Assembly (NCBI GenBank): GCA_019689775.1
Contig: JADGGV010000164.1
Coordinates: 1-8,036, forward strand
Direction: 5' to 3'
DNA length: 8,036 nt
Source of the DNA: Gemmatimonadota bacterium
GTDB lineage: Bacteria > Gemmatimonadota > Gemmatimonadetes > Longimicrobiales > RSA9
Shown piece by piece: positions 1 to 6,429 of this stretch (position 1 is the stretch's first letter; the number at the start of each line of letters is the position of its first letter). Under the pieces are notes generated by a model. That model made no database searches and was not told where the DNA came from. It saw only the letters and a program-made list of their open reading frames with translations. A program made the position numbers and the translations under genes.

Positions 1-135
1 CATCTCGCCCGACCCCTCGCCGCGCGGCGACGCCGGCCCGCCCCGCTCCCCCTCCTCACCTCGATCCGGCGTGAACTCGACGCCCTCCATGCTGCCCGGC
101 TCCGGTGTGAACTGGACGTCGCTGCTCCGGTCCAT
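1..135 (-). CDS. Acidic Gly/Pro-rich protein of unknown function, N-terminal part only (runs off the left edge)
   Basis: Reading leftwards from an ATG at 135, the frame stays open to the window edge and gives 45 residues beginning MDRSSDVQFTPEP. The start is supported by a strong Shine-Dalgarno sequence, GAGGAGGA, a few bases upstream (complement of 139-146). The visible part is hydrophilic, rich in Glu, Gly and Pro, and has no membrane segment or signal peptide. It contains a short internal duplication, VQFTPEPG followed 12 residues later by VEFTPDRG. The gene lies 65 bases downstream of the holin-like gene on the same strand, so the two are probably co-transcribed. Partners of such membrane proteins are often small envelope-stress proteins of YtxH/DUF3618 type, but no such domain can be seen in this fragment. 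I do not recognise the family. That it is a gene is fairly likely; its function is unknown. Confidence 0.6.
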   Translation of the reverse strand, partial: MDRSSDVQFTPEPGSMEGVEFTPDRGEEGERGGPASPRGEGSGEM

Positions 136-200
136 GACTCCTCCTCTCACCGCTGGATCCGCGGCGCGCCGGTCCCACCGCCGCGCCCCTCCTGGACGGC

Positions 201-686
201 TCACGCCGTCAACTCCCGCTTGAACTGCTCCCGTTCGCGCGCCATCCAGCGCCGGTCCTCCGAAAGCGTCCGCAGCGTCTCCTCCGGCTTCAGCCCACGC
301 GCCTTCATCTTCCCCAGCGCGCGCTTCGCCATCACCCCGCCGACCACCAGCATGATCACCCCGATGATCAGCGCGCTCAGCCAGTAGTTGCCGCCGAAGA
401 TCGGCCCGCCGAGCAGCACCACCAGAAACGCCGTCAGCGCCATCCCCCCCAACAGCGCCACCACCCCGCCGACCGCCACCGACGTCGCCTCCTTCATCAT
501 CGTCGACGCGGTCTCACGCATCTCGAGCTTCGCCAGCGCGATCTCCTGCCGCACCAGCTCGCCCGCATCCTCCGCCAACCCCTTCACCAGTTCGCCGATC
601 GGCGGCTCCTCTGCCCCACGATGTAGCGTCAGTGGCCGGCGCCCTGCGGCGCGGCCCACCTCTCCGTGGCGACGTTCAACAGCCAT
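201..686 (-). CDS. Phage holin family protein (holin superfamily III / YqjE-like membrane protein)
   Basis: The protein has 161 residues. A charged N-terminal segment (about 1-66) includes a helical stretch, ELVKGLAEDAGELVRQEIAL (residues 32-51). It is followed by two hydrophobic Gly-rich membrane helices, about 68-92 and 101-120, and a basic and acidic cytoplasmic tail (121-161). This 'GELVRQEIALAKLEM' helix plus two-helix hairpin is typical of the Phage_holin_3_6 / DUF1469 family. These are chromosomal inner-membrane proteins, usually not real phage holins, often linked to envelope stress and paired with YtxH or DUF3618 proteins. The ATG at 686 is chosen because GGAGG (complement of 693-697) sits 6 bases before it. 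The frame is open further upstream, but that part (to about 1106) is Arg/Pro/Ala-rich and looks non-coding. No phage genes are nearby, so a lysis role is not suggested. Family assignment is confident; the exact role is not known. Confidence 0.85.
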   Translation of the reverse strand: MAVERRHGEVGRAAGRRPLTLHRGAEEPPIGELVKGLAEDAGELVRQEIALAKLEMRETASTMMKEATSVAVGGVVALLGGMALTAFLVVLLGGPIFGGNYWLSALIIGVIMLVVGGVMAKRALGKMKARGLKPEETLRTLSEDRRWMAREREQFKRELTA

Positions 687-1304
687 GATCACCCTCCTCG
701 CGGAACGAGCGTCCACGGCAGCGATAGGCGCAAGCCCCGTTCCACTTCCCGCCATTCGTTTCCCGGCGGACACCAGGCGCAACCCGCGACCAGAACGAGA
801 GTTGCACACTTCGGGGAACGGGCGGGGCGAGGGCGGCGGACGGGCGCGGGCGCCATGCCGGCGGCGCCGGGACCGGGAGCGAGACGGGCGCGGAACCGAA
901 CGCGCCCGGTGGAGGGCGACCCGCCGGGCCGCGGTCGCCCGGACGCGCTTTGGCGCCGGCGCGTCCTCCGCGACTCCGTGGCTTCGCGTGCCATGCCGTT
1001 CCAGGCGGCCCGGGGCATCCGCGGCGCCGGCCCGCGCCACGTCCGCGAGCGACCGCGGCGGCTGACGGCGCGCGGCGCACTTGCGAGAGTGAGGCCGGCG
1101 GAGCATTGTTCGTGTAACACTCCGTTGCGGCCCTCGTGTCGCAGAGCTTTACGCTCGATTGCGTCGTCGTCCTGCTTTTTCGCTCTCCCCAAGGCGTTTC
1201 TCTCGGCACGGCCGTTGCCGTCGGCGGGGTCGCGACAACGGAGCGTCAGTCCAATCCGAATCCGAAACGGCCATGCGCCGGCTCACGCGTGACAGGGAGG
1301 ACGG
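687..1304. other. Long intergenic region with no convincing gene
   Basis: This 618-base stretch separates the leftward holin-like operon from the rightward lipoprotein gene, so it should hold divergent promoters. Several frames are open across 687-1110 on both strands. Their translations are low-complexity Arg/Ala/Pro/Gly strings with no hydrophobic core or recognisable motif, and such open frames are expected by chance at this GC content. The right part (about 1100-1270) is visibly less GC-rich, which fits a promoter region. I see no tRNA, no terminator with a T-run after a solid stem, and no repeat array. Confidence 0.6.
1114..1141 (+). promoter_or_regulatory. Weak ECF-type promoter candidate upstream of the lipoprotein gene
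   Basis: TGTAAC (1114-1119) is followed after 16 bases by CGTGTC (1136-1141). This resembles the -35 AAC and -10 CGT elements used by many extracytoplasmic-function sigma factors. It lies in the less GC-rich part of the intergenic region and points towards the lipoprotein gene, leaving a leader of roughly 155 bases. The match is short and could be chance. Confidence 0.2.
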
Positions 1305-1655
1305 GTGCGCCGTCTCGCTACGTTGATGCTGCTGGTCGTGGCGGCAGTCGGGTGCGATCAGCTACAGACGGACAATTCGGGGCCGATCGTGCAGGGGTAC
1401 CGGGAGGTATACCTGGCGCGGCATCCGGACACGCCGCCGGAGATCGCGGCGGCGATCCGTCAGGGGAAGGTCGTGCCGGGGATGACGCCGCAGCAGGCGA
1501 TGGCGGCGTGGAACGATTGGGCTCCGCTGTTCCTGGTGGCGCGGGTCCCGACGGCGAACGGCACCGACGACCAGTACATCTTCCGGAGCGGCTCGCGGGT
1601 GCGCGTGCTCCACGTGCGCAACGGCCGCGTGTTCGCGACGGACGAGTCACGCTGA
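1305..1655 (+). CDS. Small lipoprotein with a BamE/SmpA-like sequence pattern
   Basis: The protein has 116 residues and starts at GTG 1305, with GGGAGG (1295-1300) 4 bases upstream. The N-terminus, MRRLATLMLLVVAAVGC, is a lipoprotein signal peptide: two Arg, a hydrophobic core and a lipobox AVGC with the lipidated Cys at residue 17. The mature protein should therefore be membrane-anchored outside the cytoplasm. The mature part has VVPGMTPQQAMAAWND (57-71), then DDQYIF (88-93) and a final beta-type segment VLHVRNGRVF (101-110). The order 'GMTxxQA...W', 'xxYxF', 'xxxNGRVF' resembles the short alpha-beta-beta proteins of the SmpA/OmlA (BamE) group. This is inferred by eye, and the match is too loose to call it BamE. 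The end overlaps the convergent hydrolase gene by 9 bases (1647-1655). The lipoprotein call is strong; the fold is tentative and the function unknown. Confidence 0.8.
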   Translation: MRRLATLMLLVVAAVGCDQLQTDNSGPIVQGYREVYLARHPDTPPEIAAAIRQGKVVPGMTPQQAMAAWNDWAPLFLVARVPTANGTDDQYIFRSGSRVRVLHVRNGRVFATDESR

Positions 1656-2288
1656 GCCGCGGAACCCCCCGCGCTCGAGCCACCGCTTCGCCTCCTCGAC
1701 GTCATCGCTTCCCAGCTCGTGTCCACCGCTGTGCCAGTGCACGGCGACGTCGGCGCCGGCGTCGCCGAGCATGGCGGCGAGGCGCTCGGTCTCGGCGACG
1801 GGCACCATCGGATCGCGTCGGCCGGCGCCGATGAAGACGCGAGCGCCGGCGAGGTCGGGCGGCGCGGTGGGGACGAACGGCACCATGGGGCGGAGCAGGA
1901 TCGCGCCGTCGAGGAGGCGGGGGCGGAGCAGCATGGTGGCGGCGGCGATGTTGGCGCCGTTGGAGAAGCCGACGGCGACGAGCCTGGTGGCCTCGAGGGC
2001 GTAGCGCTCTCGCGCGCGCTCGACGAAGTCGGCCAGCTCGTGGGCGCGGGCGACGAGGTCGTCGACGTCGAGCACGCCGGGGGCGAGGCGGCGGAAGAAG
2101 CGGGGCGCGCCGGCCTCGAGGACCTTGCCGCGGGGCGCGATCATGGCGGCCTCGGGGGCGAGCTCGGCGCCGAGCGGGAGGAGATCGTTCTCGTCGCCGC
2201 CGGTGCCGTGGAGCAGGAGGAGCGCGAGCGGCGGCTCGGGCTGGAGCGGCGCGATGAAGCGGTGCACGAAGCCGAGGTCGGCGGCCAT
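1647..2288 (-). CDS. Alpha/beta hydrolase, MhqD-like (phospholipase/carboxylesterase family)
   Basis: The protein has 213 residues, begins MAADLGFVHR and has no signal peptide, so it is cytoplasmic. It shows the full catalytic layout of the carboxylesterase/phospholipase family (Abhydrolase_2): an oxyanion-hole segment LHGTGGDEND (26-35), the nucleophile elbow GFSNGA with Ser109, the acid Asp159 in GAGRRDP, and the base His190 in GGHEL. The stretches APRGKVLEAGAPRFFRRLAPG (51-71) and FSNGANIAA closely follow the MhqD subgroup, which in Bacillus is induced by quinones and cleaves unknown esters. No dioxygenase or MarR regulator partner, as in mhq operons, is visible here. The ATG at 2288 has AGGAGG 4 bases upstream. 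The frame is open beyond it, but that extension looks non-coding. It converges on the lipoprotein gene. The family is confident; the substrate is unknown. Confidence 0.88.
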   Translation of the reverse strand: MAADLGFVHRFIAPLQPEPPLALLLLHGTGGDENDLLPLGAELAPEAAMIAPRGKVLEAGAPRFFRRLAPGVLDVDDLVARAHELADFVERARERYALEATRLVAVGFSNGANIAAATMLLRPRLLDGAILLRPMVPFVPTAPPDLAGARVFIGAGRRDPMVPVAETERLAAMLGDAGADVAVHWHSGGHELGSDDVEEAKRWLERGGFRGSA

Positions 2289-2471
2289 CGGTCCTCCTGG
2301 CGCGAGTGGGCGTGGCGTCGGCGACAGGACAGGAGGGGATGGCACGCCGGCGCGCAAGGGGGCGATCTTCCCCGCGCGGGCCGCGGCGCCGGGGGCGACC
2401 GTCGGCTCCGTCGAAAAACTAACCAATGATCGGGCCGCCGACGCCGCGGCGCCGGCCGCCACGATCCCCGA

Positions 2472-2489
2472 CCGGCTCCGGGGAGCCGG
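2472..2489 (+). promoter_or_regulatory. Perfect inverted repeat (hairpin) in the leader of the secreted-protein gene
   Basis: CCGGCTCC (2472-2479) and GGAGCCGG (2482-2489) are perfect reverse complements separated by GG. In RNA this would fold into a 7-bp GC stem with a 4-base loop. It ends 15 bases before the GGAGG ribosome site (2505-2509) and 26 bases before the ATG. There is no T-run, so it is not an intrinsic terminator. It could be an operator, a transcript-stabilising hairpin, or chance in GC-rich DNA. Confidence 0.35.
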
Positions 2490-2515
2490 ATCCATTCCAC
2501 CCACGGAGGTGCACG

Positions 2516-3220
2516 ATGAAGCTGGCGACGTCATCCCTGCTCCGCGCGCTGGCGTGCGCCACCGCCCTCGCGCTGATGCTGCCGGTGGGCGCGCAGGCGC
2601 AGATCGGCGGGATGCTGAAGAAGAAGCTGAAGGAGAAGATCAAGGGGAGCGCGCCGGCGGCCGCGGTGGCGGACGAGGCGGAGGCGGGGCCGCACTTCGG
2701 GGGAGACCTGCTGGAGATCAACGCGGACGTCGCGGACCGGCTGCTCGTGGCGCTGAAGCGCGAGAAGGCCTACCTGGACAGCGTGAACGCGTTCGTGGCG
2801 AAGCTGCCGACGCCGGAGGCGTACAAGCAGTGCGAGGCGAAGGTGCTGATGTCCCCGGCGGTGCAGAAGTTGTACAAGGACGACCCCACGATGGAGGAGC
2901 TGACGGCGATCGGGGAGAAGACGAAGGCGGCGGTGGAGAAGGGGTGCGGCCCGAACCCGGAGATGTTCACGTCGGCGAAGTCCGATGCGGCGATCGAGGC
3001 GCCGAACCAGGGCGCCGCCGCGGGGCGCTTCAACGAGCATCAGTACCGCATCCTGAAGGAGCGCGCGCTGCCGTTCTGCGTCGAGCGGCCGAAGGGCGAT
3101 GGCGGCGCGAAGATCCCCGGCGCCATGCCGAACATGTACTACGTCTACAGCGCCAACGAGGTGAAGGCGCTCACGGCGCGCTGCGGCGTGCTGCTGCCGC
3201 TGCTGAAGAGCCTCACCTGA
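2516..3220 (+). CDS. Secreted protein of unknown function with four cysteines
   Basis: The protein has 234 residues; the ATG at 2516 has GGAGG (2505-2509) 6 bases upstream. Residues 1-28 form a Sec signal peptide: basic start, hydrophobic ALACATALALMLPVG, and AQA before a likely cut after Ala28. The mature chain begins with a short basic amphipathic stretch, QIGGMLKKKLKEKIKG (29-44), then an Ala/Glu-rich linker. From about 61 a mostly helical, charged region follows. Four cysteines (106, 144, 188, 223) remain after cleavage and could form two disulfides. No catalytic motif or known domain is recognisable to me. Its stop overlaps the apparent start of the phosphodiester glycosidase gene by 4 bases, suggesting an operon and coupled translation. 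It is likely periplasmic or surface-located. That it is a real gene is well supported by the signal peptide, the ribosome site and ordinary composition. Confidence 0.8.
   Translation: MKLATSSLLRALACATALALMLPVGAQAQIGGMLKKKLKEKIKGSAPAAAVADEAEAGPHFGGDLLEINADVADRLLVALKREKAYLDSVNAFVAKLPTPEAYKQCEAKVLMSPAVQKLYKDDPTMEELTAIGEKTKAAVEKGCGPNPEMFTSAKSDAAIEAPNQGAAAGRFNEHQYRILKERALPFCVERPKGDGGAKIPGAMPNMYYVYSANEVKALTARCGVLLPLLKSLT
3205..3220 (+). promoter_or_regulatory. Ribosome site and probable CTG start overlapping the upstream stop codon
   Basis: GAAGAG (3205-3210) lies 6 bases before an in-frame CTG at 3217, which overlaps the TGA of the previous gene (CTGA, 3217-3220). No in-frame ATG, GTG or TTG lies between the upstream coding region and GTG 3292. 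Starting at 3292 would remove most of the signal peptide. The CTG therefore decides the start, probably helped by ribosomes finishing the upstream gene. Confidence 0.45.
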
Positions 3221-4191
3221 TCCGCCGCGTCGCCGGGGGCCGCGGCGCCCGCGCGCCGCGCCACGCGTTTCGGGCCGCCGCGCTGGCGGCCGTGCTGCTC
3301 CCCTCCACGCTCGCGGGGCAGCGGCTCCCGTCCGGCGGGCTGGCCGTGCAGGTCGACGGCGCCTGGCGGACGTGGTGGCGCGCGGAGGCGGCGCCGTCGC
3401 ACTGGAGCGGGCCGGACGCCACGGTGTCGCGCGCGCTGCGCTGGCGGGCGGCGGCGCCCGGACTCGAGAGCGCGCGCCTGGAGCTGTCGGGCGACGGCGT
3501 CGCCTGGCGGATCGCGGTGCTCCTGGTCCGCCTCGACCCGCGCCGCTTCGAGCTGCGCCTCGCCGAGGCGACGCGCGACGACGGCACGCGCGGCGCCTGG
3601 ACCGTCGACTCGCTCCCGGCCGGCGCGGCGCTCGCCCTGAACGCCGGGCAGTTCGACGCCGGCCGGCCATGGGGGTGGCTGGTGCGCGACGGCCGGGAAC
3701 TCCAGGCGCCGGGCGTCGGACCGCTCTCGACCGCGCTCGTCGTCGACACCGGCGGGGGCGTGCGGCTCGTGCCGCCCGACTCGATCCCGCGGCTGCGCGG
3801 CGACCCGGCGGTGCGGCAGGCGTTCCAGTCCTACCCCACGCTCCTCATGGGCGACGGCGACGTCCCGGCGCAGCTCCAGGCCGAGGGGCGCGGCGTCGAC
3901 CTGCGCCACCGGGACTCGCGCCTCGGCGCGTGCGAGCTGCGCGACGGGCGCATCCTCTTCGCGCTCACGCGTTTCGCCGGTCTCGGCGGCGCGCTTTCGC
4001 GGCTCCCGTTCGGCCCCACGACCCCCGAGATGGCTGCGCTCATGGGCGCGCTCGGCTGCCGCCGCGCCGTGCTGCTCGACGGCGGCCTCTCGGGCCAGCT
4101 CGCGCTCCGCGACGCCGGCGGCGAGGTCGTCGCCTGGGACGGGCTGCGCGCCGTGCCGCTGGCCCTGGTGGCGTATCCGCGCGCGCGGTGA
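3217..4191 (+). CDS. Secreted phosphodiester glycosidase family protein (NAGPA / DUF2233 domain)
   Basis: Read from CTG 3217, the protein has 324 residues. The N-terminus has a basic region (Arg at 3, 4, 9, 12, 15, 19) and a hydrophobic core AAALAAVLLPSTLAGQ (20-35) typical of a Sec signal peptide. The domain spans roughly 90-320: LNAGQFD (141-147), matching the family's 'NAG.F' motif; SYPTLL (205-210); RDSRLGACELRDGRILFAL (232-250), corresponding to the conserved 'R.aiG...dG.l.l' block; and GCRRAVLLDGGLSGQL (280-295), containing the hallmark DGG.S motif. The family includes the mammalian enzyme that removes GlcNAc from phosphodiester-linked mannose. Bacterial members are thought to cleave phosphodiester-linked sugars in envelope or extracellular glycans. 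Substrate and activity here are inferred from family only. The gene overlaps the upstream secreted-protein gene, so the two are likely co-expressed. If the CTG is not used, the next in-frame candidate is GTG 3292, which would spoil the signal peptide. Confidence 0.82.
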   Translation: MIRRVAGGRGARAPRHAFRAAALAAVLLPSTLAGQRLPSGGLAVQVDGAWRTWWRAEAAPSHWSGPDATVSRALRWRAAAPGLESARLELSGDGVAWRIAVLLVRLDPRRFELRLAEATRDDGTRGAWTVDSLPAGAALALNAGQFDAGRPWGWLVRDGRELQAPGVGPLSTALVVDTGGGVRLVPPDSIPRLRGDPAVRQAFQSYPTLLMGDGDVPAQLQAEGRGVDLRHRDSRLGACELRDGRILFALTRFAGLGGALSRLPFGPTTPEMAALMGALGCRRAVLLDGGLSGQLALRDAGGEVVAWDGLRAVPLALVAYPRAR

Positions 4192-4224
4192 CGGCGGCGG
4201 CGCGCCCGGCCCCCCACAGCGCGC

Positions 4225-4238
4225 GGCACCGTCCTTGC
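4225..4238 (+). promoter_or_regulatory. Putative sigma-54 (-24/-12) promoter for glgX
   Basis: GGCAC (4225-4229), five bases, then TTGC (4234+1 to 4238) gives GG-N10-GC with the exact spacing of RpoN promoters (consensus TGGCAC-N5-TTGC). Only the leading T is replaced by C. It lies in the 102-base gap before glgX and would start transcription near 4250, about 44 bases before the GTG. No activator binding site could be identified. Confidence 0.4.
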
Positions 4239-4293
4239 CCTGGCCCTCCCGGGCTCCACATCCTGCGCCCATCTCGCGACATCGGGGGGTCGT

Positions 4294-6429
4294 GTGCCGC
4301 TCAAGGTCCTGCCGGGGAAACCGTCGCCGCTCGGGGCGACGTGGGACGGGCTCGGCGTCAACTTCGCCCTCTTCTCCGAGAACGCGGAGCGCGTCGAGCT
4401 GTGCCTGTTCGACTCGCGCGACCCGGCGACGCAGACGGAGGCGATCGCGCTGCCGGAGCTGACGGCGCACGTCTGGCACGGCTACGTCGTGGGGCTGCGG
4501 CCCGGGCAGCTCTACGGCTACCGCGTGCACGGGCCGTACGAGCCGGAGCTGGGGCTGCGCTTCAATCCGGCGAAGCTGCTCATCGACCCGTACGCGAAGG
4601 CGATCGCGGGCGCGGTCGACTGGACCGCGCCGGTCTTCGGGTATCCGCTGGGGAACCCGCGGGAGGACCTGTGTCGCGACGACAGCGACGATGCGTGGGG
4701 GATGCCGAAGGGCGTCGTCGTCGACGGCACGTTCGACTGGCAGGGTGACCACCCGCCGCGCACGCCGTGGCACCAGACGATCATCTACGAGGTGCACGTC
4801 AAGGGCTTCACGCGGCTGCACCCGGACGTGCCGGAGGAGCTGCGCGGCACGTACGCGGGGCTCGCCTCGCCCCCGATGATCGACTACCTCCAGCGGCTGG
4901 GCGTGACGGCGGTCGAGCTGCTGCCGGTGCACGAATTCCTCGATGAGAAGGAGCTGGTCGACCGGGGGCTGCGGAACTACTGGGGCTACAACACGACGAA
5001 CTTCTTCTCGCCCGCGGCGCGCTACGCCTTCGCCGGCGACCGCGGCGACCAGGTCGCCGAGTTCAAGGCGATGGTGCGGGCGCTGCACCGCGCCGGGATC
5101 GAGGTGATCCTCGACGTCGTCTACAACCACACGTCGGAGGGGAACCACCTGGGGCCGACGCTCTCCTTCCGCGGCGTCGACAACGGCGCGTACTACCGCC
5201 TCGTGCCCGACGAGCCGCGCTTCTACATGGACTACACGGGGACGGGGAACACGCTGAACACGCAGCACCCGCAGGTGCTGAAGCTGATCATGGATTCGCT
5301 GCGCTACTGGGTGCTGGAGATGCACGTGGACGGGTTCCGCTTCGACCTGGCGTCCGCGCTGGCGCGCGAGCTCCACGACGTCGACCGCCTGCACGCGTTC
5401 TTCGACACGATCCACCAGGACCCGGTGCTCTCGGAGGTGAAGCTGATCGCCGAGCCGTGGGACGTCGGCCCGGGCGGCTATCAGGTCGGCAACTTCCCGG
5501 TGCTGTGGACGGAGTGGAACGGCAAGTACCGCGACACGGTGCGCGCGTTCTGGCGCGGCGATCCCGGGCAGATGGGCGAGCTGGGCTACCGCCTGACCGG
5601 CTCGAGCGACCTCTACGGCGACGATGGCCGCAACCCGTGGGCGAGCATCAACTTCATCACCGCGCACGACGGGTTCACGCTGACCGACCTGGTCTCGTAC
5701 GAGCACAAGCACAACGAGGCGAACGGCGAGGGGAACCGGGACGGGAACGATTACAACCTGTCGGCGAACTACGGCGTCGAGGGTCCGACCGACGCCCCGG
5801 AGATCAACGAGCTGCGCGAGCGGCAGAAGCGCAACTTCCTGGCGACGCTCTTCGTGTCGCAGGGCGTGCCGATGCTGTGCGGCGGCGACGAGATCGGCCG
5901 CACGCAGGGCGGCAACAACAACGCGTACTGCCAGGACAACGAGATCAGTTGGTACTCGTGGACGCTGGACGAGCGGCGGCAGGCGCTGCTCGAGTTCACG
6001 CGCCGGGTCATCGCGCTGCGACGGGCGCACCCGTCGCTGCGGCGCCGCCACTTCTTCCGCGGGCGGAAGATCCACGGCAGCGAGGTGCGCGACATCGTCT
6101 GGTACCGGCCGGACGGCCAGGAGATGACGGAGGAGGAGTGGAGCGCCGGCTGGGCGCGCTCGCTCGCCATGCGCCTGGACGGCGGGGCGCTCGGCGAGGT
6201 GGACGAGTTTGGCCGCCCGGTCACGGACCGCACGCTGCTGATCCTGCTGAACGGCCACGTCGAGCCGCTCGAGTTCACGGTCCCCGCCGTGCCGCGCGGG
6301 CGCGAGTGGCGCGTCGTGCTCGACACCGCGTCGCCGACCGGCGGCGCCGGCGACGCCGCCGTCGAGGGCGGCGCCACCTACCTCATGCGCGACCGCTCGC
6401 TCGCGATCCTGGAGCAGGTGGAGCCGTAG
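4294..6429 (+). CDS. glgX: Glycogen debranching enzyme GlgX (isoamylase-type, GH13)
   Basis: The protein has 711 residues, normal for GlgX. It hydrolyses alpha-1,6 branch linkages of glycogen limit dextrins in the cytoplasm, working with glycogen phosphorylase. The N-terminal CBM48-type domain (about 10-100) opens with the characteristic PGKPSPLGATWDGLGVNFAL. The GH13 barrel follows with all four conserved regions: DVVYNH (274-279); DGFRFD (346-351) with nucleophile Asp351; AEPWD with acid/base Glu387; and TAHD with His458 and Asp459. GlgX-type features also include GGDEIGRTQGGNNNAYCQDN and a C-terminal DGQEMTEEEWSAGWARSL segment. The start is GTG 4294, with a G-rich ribosome site (4284-4289) 4 bases upstream; it gives the family's usual N-terminus. 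No other glycogen gene is in the window. The 3' end overlaps the convergent serine hydrolase gene by 47 bases. A sigma-54-like promoter candidate lies upstream. Confidence 0.96.
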   Translation: MPLKVLPGKPSPLGATWDGLGVNFALFSENAERVELCLFDSRDPATQTEAIALPELTAHVWHGYVVGLRPGQLYGYRVHGPYEPELGLRFNPAKLLIDPYAKAIAGAVDWTAPVFGYPLGNPREDLCRDDSDDAWGMPKGVVVDGTFDWQGDHPPRTPWHQTIIYEVHVKGFTRLHPDVPEELRGTYAGLASPPMIDYLQRLGVTAVELLPVHEFLDEKELVDRGLRNYWGYNTTNFFSPAARYAFAGDRGDQVAEFKAMVRALHRAGIEVILDVVYNHTSEGNHLGPTLSFRGVDNGAYYRLVPDEPRFYMDYTGTGNTLNTQHPQVLKLIMDSLRYWVLEMHVDGFRFDLASALARELHDVDRLHAFFDTIHQDPVLSEVKLIAEPWDVGPGGYQVGNFPVLWTEWNGKYRDTVRAFWRGDPGQMGELGYRLTGSSDLYGDDGRNPWASINFITAHDGFTLTDLVSYEHKHNEANGEGNRDGNDYNLSANYGVEGPTDAPEINELRERQKRNFLATLFVSQGVPMLCGGDEIGRTQGGNNNAYCQDNEISWYSWTLDERRQALLEFTRRVIALRRAHPSLRRRHFFRGRKIHGSEVRDIVWYRPDGQEMTEEEWSAGWARSLAMRLDGGALGEVDEFGRPVTDRTLLILLNGHVEPLEFTVPAVPRGREWRVVLDTASPTGGAGDAAVEGGATYLMRDRSLAILEQVEP

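Noticed and set aside
201..686. Reading the holin-like gene as part of a prophage lysis module
   Set aside because: No phage, endolysin or integrase genes are nearby, and this family is usually chromosomal and non-phage.
676..1209. Several open frames on both strands between the holin-like gene and the lipoprotein gene
   Set aside because: The translations are Arg/Pro/Ala-rich without motifs or hydrophobic cores, and none has a convincing ribosome site.
1273..1326. A 17-codon leader ORF (starts MRRLTRDRED) overlapping the lipoprotein start
   Set aside because: It has no Shine-Dalgarno sequence and no run of regulatory codons. Overlap with the true start is probably chance.
2125..3216. Upstream extension of the phosphodiester glycosidase frame by about 360 codons
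   Set aside because: It passes antisense through the end of the MhqD-like gene and out of frame through the secreted-protein gene. Its Gly/Arg-rich translation is not protein-like.
4177..4226. Inverted repeat CCGCGCGC / GCGCGCGG around the end of the phosphodiester glycosidase gene as a terminator
   Set aside because: The arms are simple GC alternation, the loop is 34 bases, and no T-run follows.
4235..4263. A sigma-70 promoter TTGCCC-N17-ACATCC upstream of glgX
   Set aside because: The -10 box is poor, and the same bases are better explained by the GGCAC-N5-TTGC match.
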